Positions 8,547 through 17,063 of a stretch of DNA of 64,000 nt are shown here, one piece after another (position 1 is the first letter of the stretch; each line of letters opens with the position of its first letter). Origin of the DNA: Parvibaculum sp. (GTDB lineage: Bacteria > Pseudomonadota > Alphaproteobacteria > Parvibaculales > Parvibaculaceae); assembly GCF_030694575.1 (NCBI RefSeq), contig NZ_JAUYUS010000094.1:48451-112450 (forward strand), read 5' to 3'. The notes under the pieces are model-generated. The model was not told where the DNA came from. It did no database searches and saw only the letters and a list, made by a program, of their open reading frames with translations. The translations under genes were made by a program, and so were the position numbers.

Positions 8547-9581
8547 ATGACCATCCAGACCCGCATCGAAGAGACGAAAACCCGGGACATCGTGACCGCG
8601 CGCACCGACCCCGGCGCGCTGCGGCATGACTGGACGCGGGAAGAGCTGCAGGCGCTTTTCGACCTGCCCTTCAACGATCTTCTCTTCGAGGCGCAGCTCG
8701 TTCATCGCCGCTGGTTCAAGGCCGACGAAGTGCAGATGTCGACGCTGCTCTCGATCAAGACGGGCGGCTGCCCGGAAGATTGCGGCTATTGCGCGCAAAG
8801 CTCGAAATTCGACACCGGCCTCAAGGCGTCGAAGCTGATGGAAGTCGAGAAGGTGCTGGCGGAAGCGCGCAAGGCGAAGGAAGCGGGCGCCACGCGCTAC
8901 TGCATGGGCGCCGCCTGGCGCGAGCCCAAGGACCGCGACATGGACATGGTCTGCGCCATGGTCGAGGGCATCAAGGACATGGGCATGGAAACCTGCATGA
9001 CGCTCGGCATGCTTTCCGGCCAGCAGGTGCACCGCCTCGCGCAATCGGGCCTCGACTACTACAACCACAATATCGACACGTCGGAAGAATATTATCCGAA
9101 AGTCATCAGTACACGGACCTATCAGGACCGGCTCGAAACGCTGGAGCGCGTGCGCAATGCAGGCATCAATGTCTGCTCGGGCGGGATCGTGGGCATGGGC
9201 GAGAGCCCGTCGGACCGGATCGGCATGCTGATGACGCTCGCCAATCTGGAAGAGCATCCGCAGAGCGTACCGATCAACATGCTGATGCCGGTCGAAGGCA
9301 CGGCGCTCGGCGCCAGCGAGAAGATCGACCCGATCGACTTCGTGCGCCTGATCGCCGTCGCGCGCATCGCCATGCCGCAATCGGTCGTGCGCCTCTCGGC
9401 AGGGCGCGAGCACATGTCGGAAGAGACGCAGGCGCTCTGCTTCCTTGCCGGTGCTAACTCGATCTTCATCGGCGAGAAGCTTCTCACCACGAAGAACCCG
9501 GAAGCCGACAAGGACCAGCGGCTGTTCGCGAAACTCGGCATCAAGTCGATGCCGGCGCATAGCTGCCCGTCGGAGAAATAA
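8547..9581 (+). CDS. bioB: Biotin synthase
   Basis: A 344-residue radical SAM enzyme that inserts sulfur into dethiobiotin. The cluster-binding motif [14 protein letters not shown] is intact, as are the later YYNHNIDTS and [12 protein letters not shown] blocks. The ATG at 8547 is used; a TTG two codons upstream is the only close alternative. It follows piuC by 87 bp with no visible terminator. No obvious TTATCTATAA-type BioR site is seen in front. Confidence 0.95.
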   Translation: MTIQTRIEETKTRDIVTARTDPGALRHDWTREELQALFDLPFNDLLFEAQLVHRRWFKADEVQMSTLLSIKTGGCPEDCGYCAQSSKFDTGLKASKLMEVEKVLAEARKAKEAGATRYCMGAAWREPKDRDMDMVCAMVEGIKDMGMETCMTLGMLSGQQVHRLAQSGLDYYNHNIDTSEEYYPKVISTRTYQDRLETLERVRNAGINVCSGGIVGMGESPSDRIGMLMTLANLEEHPQSVPINMLMPVEGTALGASEKIDPIDFVRLIAVARIAMPQSVVRLSAGREHMSEETQALCFLAGANSIFIGEKLLTTKNPEADKDQRLFAKLGIKSMPAHSCPSEK

Positions 9582-9588
9582 TCCCCCG

Positions 9589-9933
9589 TCAGGTACGGAT
9601 CGCTTCTGCGTTCCACTCCGCCTGCCAGTGCTGCAAGCGCTCCTTGAGGAGCGATTGCAGCATGTATGGCGTCATGTCGTCGCCGCCGACCTCCTCCACC
9701 ACCTCATAGACGAAACTTTCCTCGCCATGCGCATTCCATGCCGCCTGAAGGCTTTTGCAGGGATGCGTGCCGAGCCGCAGTGCGAACCAGATGCCGTTCC
9801 GCATGTTGTCGAGACTGCGCCCGATGCCGAGCCAGACCTCGCCGCTTGCCGGGCAACGCACGGCGAAAATGCCGCGCGCCACCTTGCGCTCCTTGTAGTC
9901 ATTGACGAGTTGCCGCCTGCGTTCGCGTTTCAT
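9589..9933 (-). CDS. GIY-YIG nuclease-family protein
   Basis: A 114-residue protein of a small GIY-YIG-like family widespread in alphaproteobacteria. The conserved pattern is ERKVARGIFAVRC, a central arginine (NMRNGIWFALR) and a C-terminal LQSLLKERLQHWQ. The first motif reads GIF rather than GIY, so activity is uncertain. The ATG at 9933 has a GGAG eight bases upstream; a GTG at 9942 is the alternative. It lies one base after the stop of the upstream gene, so the two are probably coupled. Confidence 0.75.
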   Translation of the reverse strand: MKRERRRQLVNDYKERKVARGIFAVRCPASGEVWLGIGRSLDNMRNGIWFALRLGTHPCKSLQAAWNAHGEESFVYEVVEEVGGDDMTPYMLQSLLKERLQHWQAEWNAEAIRT

Positions 9934-9934
9934 C

Positions 9935-10543
9935 TCATTCACTCCGTTTGAGGCCGCGCCGCGCGGGCAGCGGCGGCACGATGCGCACGAGCTTCTGGTT
10001 CAGGCGATAATGCGCCCCTGCGTCATGCGGCTTCGCCCAATCCCGGCCGATTGCTTCCCAGTCGGGGTCCTTCACGTCGATGCCAAGACTGACAAGCAAG
10101 CCGCCTTCGCAAACGACGAACTGCCGGCGGTAGGGAAAGAGGAAGCGGTCCTTGCGCGTGCCGAGCGCATCGCGCGCCTCCGCGTAAGTCGTAAACCACG
10201 CATTCAGATAGAAGCTCGTGCTCGGAGGGAAGAGACGCGTCGTGTCGAAGGCCGGCAGTTCGACATGCGCTTCTTCCGTCAAGTGCCGCCAGTCGCGAAA
10301 GCCCATCTCGTGTGCGATGACGGCGAGCGCATGCTTGCGCCGGACGCGCGCCTTGTCGGCGAGGAGCGCATTTGCGTCCAGATCCGGCCATAGCGTGGCA
10401 AGGCGATGCGCGGCATGGAAAGCACGGCGCTTGTCGTCGCTCGCGAAGTCTTTCAGAAGCTTGCTCGCACGAATCTTGTATTCGGCGAGAGCATCTATCG
10501 GGCCGGATGGGGGCGTGGGTGACGAAGACGGGTCCGATCGCAC
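9935..10543 (-). CDS. Conserved hypothetical protein, partner of GIY-YIG gene
   Basis: A 202-residue soluble protein of unknown function. Residues ~10-95 are helical and contain KHALAVIAHEMGFRDWRHL. This resembles the short helical module (H-x-x-A-x-x-x-GF-x-W-x-x-L) found at the N-terminus of some glyoxalase-related and ankyrin proteins. The C-terminal half has several aromatic residues and no recognised motif. Its stop nearly overlaps the next gene, suggesting a two-gene operon. Confidence 0.65.
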   Translation of the reverse strand: MRSDPSSSPTPPSGPIDALAEYKIRASKLLKDFASDDKRRAFHAAHRLATLWPDLDANALLADKARVRRKHALAVIAHEMGFRDWRHLTEEAHVELPAFDTTRLFPPSTSFYLNAWFTTYAEARDALGTRKDRFLFPYRRQFVVCEGGLLVSLGIDVKDPDWEAIGRDWAKPHDAGAHYRLNQKLVRIVPPLPARRGLKRSE

Positions 10544-10798
10544 GGAATCCTCCTGTTGTTTGACTGTCGTCGGTCCGAAGCGACGGCAAACAATGAAGGC
10601 TATGCGAACGCGAGGCGTCGTCTCAGCACGTCAGGCGAAGGTGAGTTCCTCTTTCTCGGACGGCGGCGCCCTTCGCGGCACCGGCGGCATCCTATGCCGG
10701 GGTGATTTCGCTTGCAATCGCGTCTTTTGGCTCTTGCCATCGCCTCGCGAAACGCGACTATCTGCCAGCGAAAAGAAGCCGAAGCGAGGCCATCACCC

Positions 10799-12100
10799 AT
10801 GTCCATTCCTCCCGCCAATCCGCTGACACCCCATCCGCCGCAATGGCTTGCGGAGGGCGCGCCGCATTTGTGGCTGCCCTATACGCAGATGCAGACCACG
10901 CCGATGGCGCTGCCGGTCGTGAAGACGGATGGCGTGCGGCTTACGCTGGCGGATGGACGCGAACTCGTGGACGGCATTTCGTCGTGGTGGACGGCGGCGC
11001 ATGGCTATAACCATCCGCATATCCGCGCGGCAGTGACGGCGCAGCTTGAGAAGATGCCTCATGTGATGCTGGGCGGGCTCGCGCATGAACCCGCCTGCCG
11101 CCTCGCGACGCGGCTTTCGGAAAAGCTGCCGGGCGATCTCGGCCATGCGTTCTTTTCGGAGTCGGGTTCGGTCTCGGTCGAGATCGCGATGAAGATTGCC
11201 GTGCAATACGGGATCAACAACGGCAAAAGGGGACGCACGCGCTTCGTCAGCTTCAAGGGCGGCTATCACGGCGACACGCTCGCCACCATGTCGGTCTGCG
11301 ATCCCGACGAGGGGATGCACACGCTCTTCAAGGGCGCCATCGCCGAACAGTTCATCTGCGAGCTGCCGACGGATGCGGAAAAGGAAGCCGCGCTCGACGC
11401 TTTCCTCGCGGCCCATGCGCATGAAGTGGCCGCCGTCGTCACCGAGCCCCTGGTGCAGGGCGCGGGCGGCATGCGCTTTCATTCACCCGAGACGCTGAAA
11501 AGCCTCCGTGCGCTGTGCGACAAGCACGACATGCTGCTGATCCTCGACGAAATCTTCACAGGCTTCGGCCGCACCGGCTCGATGTTCGCCTGCGAGCAGG
11601 CGGGCATCGTGCCCGATATCGTCACGCTGTCGAAGGCGCTGACCGGCGGCACCATGGCGCTCGCGGCCACCATCGCGCGCGCGCCCGTCTTCGAAGCGTT
11701 CCTCGGCGACGATCCGGGCCGTGCGCTGATGCACGGGCCGACCTATACCGGCAATCCGCTTGCCTGCGCGGCGGCCAATGCCTCGCTCGATCTCTTCGAG
11801 CGGGAACCGCGACTGGAACAGGCGGCGGCGATTTCCGCCCAGCTTGCGCGTGAACTCGAACCCGCCCGCGATCTTCCCGGCGTGAAGGATGTCCGCGTCA
11901 AAGGCGCGATCGGCGTCATCGAACTGAAGCGCATGGGCGACCTCAACCTGATGAAACGCCGCTTCGTGGAGGAAGGCGTCTGGATCCGCCCGTTCGGCAA
12001 TATCGTCTATACGACGCCGCCGCTCGTGACCGGCGAGGAGGATCTCGCGCGGCTGACCTCCGCGATGCTGAAAATAACGGCAGAAACGACCGCCGCCTGA
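10799..12100 (+). CDS. bioA: Adenosylmethionine-8-amino-7-oxononanoate aminotransferase
   Basis: A 433-residue class-III PLP aminotransferase that makes DAPA from KAPA using SAM. Diagnostic regions are the N-terminal WLPYTQM, GSVSVEIAMK, LDEIFTGFGRTG and the PLP lysine in TLSKALTGGT. The ATG at 10799 starts the protein with a typical short leader. It stands apart from bioB (1.2 kb upstream, same strand) with two minus-strand genes between them. Confidence 0.93.
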   Translation: MSIPPANPLTPHPPQWLAEGAPHLWLPYTQMQTTPMALPVVKTDGVRLTLADGRELVDGISSWWTAAHGYNHPHIRAAVTAQLEKMPHVMLGGLAHEPACRLATRLSEKLPGDLGHAFFSESGSVSVEIAMKIAVQYGINNGKRGRTRFVSFKGGYHGDTLATMSVCDPDEGMHTLFKGAIAEQFICELPTDAEKEAALDAFLAAHAHEVAAVVTEPLVQGAGGMRFHSPETLKSLRALCDKHDMLLILDEIFTGFGRTGSMFACEQAGIVPDIVTLSKALTGGTMALAATIARAPVFEAFLGDDPGRALMHGPTYTGNPLACAAANASLDLFEREPRLEQAAAISAQLARELEPARDLPGVKDVRVKGAIGVIELKRMGDLNLMKRRFVEEGVWIRPFGNIVYTTPPLVTGEEDLARLTSAMLKITAETTAA

Positions 12101-12126
12101 TCCCTTCGGCATCTATTCAGTGACAC

Positions 12127-12178
12127 GCTCAACACATTTTGTAGGGTTGGACGCATTTTTTGCTCCCACATGTTGAGC
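12127..12178. repeat. Inverted repeat between bioA and the ParA-like gene
   Basis: GCTCAACA at 12127-12134 is matched by TGTTGAGC at 12171-12178. The 36-bp loop has T-rich tracts. The spacing is long for a terminator, so its role is uncertain. Confidence 0.35.
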
Positions 12179-12363
12179 CAAATTGGGTCACACATTACTC
12201 TCGGCTCGGGGGCTGATTCGGCCTTTTCGATATTCGATCACGCACATGCCGGCGGATCGCGGGAGCGCGAAAGCTCTTTCCCGGATTGAGGACGGCGCGT
12301 CATTTTATGCGGAACCCGGCAAAGGATTTGTGCCGGTGGCCGGACATCAGGAATACGAAAGCC

Positions 12364-13068
12364 ATGCACGTCATTGCGTTTGCGTCCCAGAAGGGTGGCT
12401 CCGGCAAGACCACGCTTGCAGGCCATATCGCCGTCGAAGCCGAGCGCCGCGGCGCAGGTCCGGTGGCGCTGATCGATACCGACCCGCAGGGGTCTCTCTC
12501 CCAGTGGTGGAACGCCCGCGAGGCCGAGCGGCCGTTCTTCGCGCGCGCGTCGAACGAGGGCCTGGAAGCCGACCTCGCCAAGCTTCGCGCCGGCGGCGTG
12601 CGCCTCGTCATCATCGATACGCCGCCCGCCATCACCTCCACGATCGGCCATGTCGTGAGCCTCTCCGACCTCGTCGTCATTCCGACAAGGCCGAGCCCGC
12701 ACGATCTGCGCGCCGCGGGCGCGACCGTTCGCATCTGCGAAGAAATCGGCAAGCCGCTGGTCTTCGCGGTCAACGGCGCGAGCCCCAGGGCCCGCATCAC
12801 CACGGAAGCGGTGATCGCGCTTTCCCATCACGGCCCTGTGGCCCCCTCGATCCTTCACCAGCGGATCGACTTCGCCTCCAGCATGATCGACGGCCGCACC
12901 GTCATGGAAATCGCTTCCCATACGAAGTCGCCGGAAGAGGTTGCCGAGCTCTGGAGTTTCCTTGAAGACCGCCTGACGGGCCGGGAAACCGCGCCTCTCA
13001 CCTCCGGTTCGTTCCTTCCCGGCAGCGGCGCCGGTAAACCCGACAGTGCCCTGCGCGGAGCCGCCTGA
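12364..13068 (+). CDS. ParA/MinD-family partition ATPase
   Basis: A 234-residue ATPase with the deviant Walker A motif KGGSGKTTLAGH at the N-terminus, the LIDTDPQGS switch and VIIDTPPA Walker B. It resembles small ParA-type proteins that position DNA or cell-surface cargo. There is no ParB gene beside it; the next gene encodes a SPOR-domain membrane protein overlapping by one base. That suggests a positioning or division role rather than plasmid partition. The ATG at 12364 gives the usual M-x-V-I-A-F start. Confidence 0.85.
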   Translation: MHVIAFASQKGGSGKTTLAGHIAVEAERRGAGPVALIDTDPQGSLSQWWNAREAERPFFARASNEGLEADLAKLRAGGVRLVIIDTPPAITSTIGHVVSLSDLVVIPTRPSPHDLRAAGATVRICEEIGKPLVFAVNGASPRARITTEAVIALSHHGPVAPSILHQRIDFASSMIDGRTVMEIASHTKSPEEVAELWSFLEDRLTGRETAPLTSGSFLPGSGAGKPDSALRGAA

Positions 13069-14042
13069 TGTCCAAGAAGCCTGCCTCATTGACGAGTGAC
13101 CTGCTTGCGCGCAAGGGTGATGCCGGGCCTTCCTCGGTCGACCCGATTTCGCGCGTGACGCTTTCACCCGGGCGGCAGCCGCATTTGAGCGGAATCGGTG
13201 TAAATTCAGGCCCTTCCCTGGGACTCTATGCGAGCCCCGCCACGGAGAGGCCGGATATGCATGAAATCGATGAGGAGGAGCGGCCCCGCGCGCCCGAACC
13301 CGAGATCATCTACACGCCCGAGGAAGAAGATGGCGGCGGCCGGGCCCGGCTGATCGCCGGTGCCTTTGTCGGCATTGCGCTTCTGGGCGGCGTGCTGGTC
13401 GCGCTGTCGCTGAACGAAGGCGACAAGGGCGTGGCTCCCGTCTCGCCCACCATCACGGCGGCGCCCGAACAGACGGCACCTGCCGCGCCGCAGACAGCGC
13501 AGGCCCCTGCGCCTTCCGAGGCGCGCGTACCGGGCACCCCGGAAACGGCCGTCCCCGACGCCGCCGCCGATCTCCGCCCCGCCACGCCGGAAGCGGCGGC
13601 GCCCGCGAGCGGCGGCATCGACGTGCGCGAGGCGCCGGTGGCGTCGGCGCCGCAATCCATCGTGCCGCCGGCAGCTGCGCCCCAAGCGGCACCCAAAGCC
13701 AATGTTCCTCAATCGCGCGCGGAAGCGCCGGCCGCCGCGCCGGAACCCGCGCCCGTGCAGGCGGCGGCTCCTGCTGCCGCTCCCGCAAGCGGCGGCGCAT
13801 GGCTGGTGCAGATCATGGCGCTTCGCGACGAGGCGGGCGCGAAAAGCGCATGGGCCGCACTGCAGAAAAAGCATCCCTCGCTTCTCGGCAATCACGCACT
13901 CGACGTGGAGCGGGCGGACCTCGGCGACAAGGGCGTCTATTACCGCGTCCGCGCCGCCGGTTTCGAGACGAAGAGCGCCGCGCAATCGACCTGTGCGGGC
14001 CTCAAGGCCGCCGGTCAGGACTGCCTCGTCAAATCGCGCTGA
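13068..14042 (+). CDS. SPOR-domain membrane protein
   Basis: A 324-residue protein with a cytoplasmic acidic N-terminus, one transmembrane helix (about 94-114) and a long Pro/Ala-rich linker. The C-terminal SPOR domain (about 245-322) starts GGAWLVQIMALRD and has the conserved VYYRVRAAGF block. SPOR domains bind denuded septal peptidoglycan, so it probably acts at the division site. Its start overlaps the ParA-like stop (TGATG), implying translational coupling. Confidence 0.85.
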   Translation: MSKKPASLTSDLLARKGDAGPSSVDPISRVTLSPGRQPHLSGIGVNSGPSLGLYASPATERPDMHEIDEEERPRAPEPEIIYTPEEEDGGGRARLIAGAFVGIALLGGVLVALSLNEGDKGVAPVSPTITAAPEQTAPAAPQTAQAPAPSEARVPGTPETAVPDAAADLRPATPEAAAPASGGIDVREAPVASAPQSIVPPAAAPQAAPKANVPQSRAEAPAAAPEPAPVQAAAPAAAPASGGAWLVQIMALRDEAGAKSAWAALQKKHPSLLGNHALDVERADLGDKGVYYRVRAAGFETKSAAQSTCAGLKAAGQDCLVKSR

Positions 14043-14139
14043 ACCCCATGCCTGCCCGCGCCTGGCCTGCCCGCGCTTGGCGCGGGCGGGCGTGAGCGTG
14101 TAGGTTCCCGCCAAACGACATTCACAAGGCGAGGACTTC

Positions 14140-14781
14140 ATGGTCGAGGCGGTCATCTGGGATTTCGGCGGCGTGCTCACATCGAGCCCGTTCGAGGCGT
14201 TCAACCGCTACGAGGCGGAACGCGGGCTGCCGAAGGATTTCATCCGCGGCATCAACGCGGTCAATCCCGACACCAATGCCTGGGCGCTGTTTGAGCGCAG
14301 CGAATGCACGCTGGACGATTTCGACCGGTTGTTTGCGGAGGAATCCGAAGCCAAAGGCACGCGCATTCCGGGCCGCCACATCATCGAGCTTCTGTCGGGC
14401 GACATCCGCCCCGAAATGGTGACGGCGCTGAAGCGCTGCAAGGAACGCGCGAAGGTCGGCTGCATCACCAACAACGTGTCGGCGGGGCATGGCGCCGGCA
14501 TGGCGCGCTCCGGCGACAAGGCGGCCGCCGTTGCCGAGGTCATGTCGCTGTTCGACCATGTGATCGAAAGTTCGAAAGTCGGCATCCGCAAGCCCGATCC
14601 GCGCATCTACGAGATGGCCTGCGAGGCGCTTGGCGTTTCCCCTGCGTCATCGGTTTATCTCGACGATCTCGGCATCAACCTGAAACCGGCGAAAATGCTC
14701 GGCATGACGACGATCAAGGTGGTGACGCCGGAACAGGCGCTGAAGGAACTGGAAGAAGCCGTCGGCTTTCCGCTTTCCTGA
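14140..14781 (+). CDS. HAD-superfamily hydrolase (epoxide-hydrolase N-domain/ACAD10-like)
   Basis: A 213-residue HAD phosphatase-like protein. The N-terminal IWDFGGVLTSSPF carries the nucleophile Asp, TNNV is motif II, Lys in SSKVGIRKPDPRIY is motif III, and YLDDLGINLKPA is motif IV. This form (DFGGVL rather than DxDxT) is seen in the N-domain of soluble epoxide hydrolase and ACAD10-like proteins. It lies 68 bp before a P450 gene on the same strand. Substrate unknown. Confidence 0.85.
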   Translation: MVEAVIWDFGGVLTSSPFEAFNRYEAERGLPKDFIRGINAVNPDTNAWALFERSECTLDDFDRLFAEESEAKGTRIPGRHIIELLSGDIRPEMVTALKRCKERAKVGCITNNVSAGHGAGMARSGDKAAAVAEVMSLFDHVIESSKVGIRKPDPRIYEMACEALGVSPASSVYLDDLGINLKPAKMLGMTTIKVVTPEQALKELEEAVGFPLS

Positions 14782-14849
14782 CAGGCCGCTTGAGATAGGC
14801 GGCGCAAGAGGCCTAAGCTTTCCTCAAAAGAACATATGAGGAGGGACCC

Positions 14850-16103
14850 ATGCTCAGGCCGCAGGCGAAGGCGATCGATCTCAACGGCAAGCCCGATCTG
14901 AAAGACCCGGACCTCTATCTGCACGAGCAGCACCACGAGGTGTTCCGCCGCTTGCGCGCGGAGGAGCCGGTCTACTGGAACCCGGAAGCGGACGGCGCGG
15001 GCTTCTGGGCGGTGACGCGCTATGACGACATCGAGGCGATCTCCAAGAACCCGAAGCTCTTCTCGTCGGCCAAACACAATGGCGGGCATCGCATCTTCAA
15101 CGAGAACGACATCGACGGAAACGATACCGACGCCAGCATGATCTCGATGGATCCGCCGGAGCATGCAGGCTACCGGCGCATGGTGACGCCGGGCTTCGTG
15201 CCTAAGCGCATTTCCAACATGGAGGACCGCATCCGTGCGCGCGTGACGCGGCTGCTCGATGCGATGCCGAAGACGGGCGAGGCCGAATTCATTTCCGCCG
15301 TCGCCGCCGCGCTCCCGATCGAAGTGCTGGCCGAACTTTTCGGCGTGCCGGAGAGCGACGGGCCGAAGCTTTTCGAATGGTCGAACGCGACCGTGGGCGA
15401 GGACGATCCGGAGCTGCGCGTCTCCGACGAATACATGCGCCAGTGCATTCTCGAAATGGCGGGCTATGCAGCGGGGCTCTGGCAGCAGCGGCTGGAGAAG
15501 CCGGGCGACGATCTCATTTCCATGCTCGCGCATTCGAAGATCGGCGGCGAGGCGATGAACTTCCCGACCTATATCGGCACCTTCATCCTGCTTGTCGTCG
15601 CGGGTAACGAGACAACGCGCAATTCGATCTCGGGCGGGCTGCTCGCGCTTTCGGAAAATCCGGAAGAGCGAAAGAAGCTGCTCGACGATCCGTCGCTGAT
15701 CCCGAGCGCGGTGCAGGAAATCGTGCGCTGGGTGAGCCCGGTTCTCCATATGCGTCGCACGGCGACGGAAGACACGGAGATACGCGGGCAGAAGATCGCC
15801 AAGGGCGACAAAATCGTGATGTGGTACGCCTCGGCGAACCGCGACGAGGATCAGTGGGCCGATCCCTACCGCTTCGACGTCGCGCGCTATACGAGGCCCA
15901 ACGTGCCGACGCAGATCGGCTTCGGCGTCGGCCAGCATTTCTGCCTCGGCTCACGGCTCGCGGAATTGCAGCTCACGATACTCTTCGAGGAGTTGTTGCG
16001 CCGCTTCCCGGACATCGCGGTCTCGGGGCCGATCCGGCGGCTGCGCTCGAACTTCATCTACGGCATCAAGGAAATGCCCGTCAGCTATACGCCGGAACGC
16101 TGA
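14850..16103 (+). CDS. Cytochrome P450
   Basis: A 417-residue soluble bacterial P450. The I-helix oxygen-activation motif VVAGNETTRNS, a K-helix ExxR (EIVRW) and the heme loop GFGVGQHFCLGSRLA with the axial Cys are present. The sequence resembles the CYP124/125/142-like clade that oxidises lipid or sterol/terpenoid tails. No ferredoxin or reductase gene is adjacent. GAGGAGG precedes the ATG. It may be co-transcribed with the HAD gene. Confidence 0.92.
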   Translation: MLRPQAKAIDLNGKPDLKDPDLYLHEQHHEVFRRLRAEEPVYWNPEADGAGFWAVTRYDDIEAISKNPKLFSSAKHNGGHRIFNENDIDGNDTDASMISMDPPEHAGYRRMVTPGFVPKRISNMEDRIRARVTRLLDAMPKTGEAEFISAVAAALPIEVLAELFGVPESDGPKLFEWSNATVGEDDPELRVSDEYMRQCILEMAGYAAGLWQQRLEKPGDDLISMLAHSKIGGEAMNFPTYIGTFILLVVAGNETTRNSISGGLLALSENPEERKKLLDDPSLIPSAVQEIVRWVSPVLHMRRTATEDTEIRGQKIAKGDKIVMWYASANRDEDQWADPYRFDVARYTRPNVPTQIGFGVGQHFCLGSRLAELQLTILFEELLRRFPDIAVSGPIRRLRSNFIYGIKEMPVSYTPER

Positions 16104-16106
16104 GGC

Positions 16107-16973
16107 TCAGAGCGGCGCGCGGGTGAAGGGTATCTTCAGCTGGCCGATGAAATCCGCCGGCATCTCGTTCTCGATGCCGATATCGGCGGGCGGGCGGCGG
16201 TTCGGATTGATGTAGGTGCCGAGGATCATGTCGAAGAGCATCAGGTTCTCGCCGTAGTTGCGATTGCCCTCGTCGAGATTTCTCGAATGATGCCAGCGAT
16301 GCGTCTGCGGCGTGTTGAAGACGTAGCTGAGCCAGCCGCAGCGCATGTCGATATTGCAATGGGTGAGGATGCCGACAACGGCCGTCACCGCGCTCACCAT
16401 CAGCAGCACCGGCTGCGACGCGCCGAGCAGCAGCAATACGGGGATGCCGACGAGAAGCCCGGTCATCGTATCGACGGGGTGGAAGCGGCCGGTGTTGAAG
16501 AACCAGAGCCGCGTGACGCTGTGATGGACGGCGTGGAAGCGCCACAGCCACGGCCATTCATGCGCGAGCCGGTGCTTCCAGTAGAGGCCCGCCTCGACGA
16601 GGACGAGGCCGAGCGCGATCTGCGCCGGGAGCGGCCAGCTCTCCGGCCAGAAGGGGCTGTCGGCGGGCTTTACCCATTCCGCGATCCCCATGAAGACGAT
16701 GACGGTGACGATGACCTGCGCGATGCCCTTGCTCAGCAGCGTATGCGCGAGGTCGGGGCCCATCTGCCCGTCATTTTCCAGCCAGAGTGCCTCATGCGGC
16801 ATGACGCGTTCCAGCAGCGCGATCGTAACGGCGAGGCCGAGATAGGCGAGATTGAACGCGAGAATGCCGTGCCCCGTCTCCATCCCCAGATAGATCAGCG
16901 CCAGCGACGTGCCCGCGAGAAGCGGCCAGAGCAACCGCGAAACCATAAGCTGCATACCGGTCCATGCCCCCAA
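16107..16973 (-). CDS. Sterol desaturase/fatty acid hydroxylase family protein
   Basis: A 288-residue integral membrane diiron protein with several transmembrane helices. Histidine boxes are seen as HRLAHE, FHAVHHS and THRWHHSRN, plus HCN between them. Members hydroxylate or desaturate fatty acids, sterols or carotenoids. It is convergent with the P450 gene, with a 3-bp gap. A strong terminator separates it from the RND gene upstream on the same strand. Confidence 0.88.
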   Translation of the reverse strand: MGAWTGMQLMVSRLLWPLLAGTSLALIYLGMETGHGILAFNLAYLGLAVTIALLERVMPHEALWLENDGQMGPDLAHTLLSKGIAQVIVTVIVFMGIAEWVKPADSPFWPESWPLPAQIALGLVLVEAGLYWKHRLAHEWPWLWRFHAVHHSVTRLWFFNTGRFHPVDTMTGLLVGIPVLLLLGASQPVLLMVSAVTAVVGILTHCNIDMRCGWLSYVFNTPQTHRWHHSRNLDEGNRNYGENLMLFDMILGTYINPNRRPPADIGIENEMPADFIGQLKIPFTRAPL

Positions 16974-17014
16974 TTGCCGTCACTTTAGCAGCGTCGCGGC
17001 GGGGAGGCATAAAA

Positions 17015-17043
17015 AAAGGCCGCCGGGACAACCGGCGGCCTTT
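17015..17043 (-). terminator. Rho-independent terminator of the RND gene
   Basis: Arms AAAGGCCGCCGG and CCGGCGGCCTTT close a 5-base loop 21 bp past the RND stop. Read on the minus strand the hairpin is followed by a run of seven U residues. It separates the RND transcript from the hydroxylase gene. Confidence 0.88.
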
Positions 17044-17063
17044 CGTCGTTTCGGATGCCGGCC

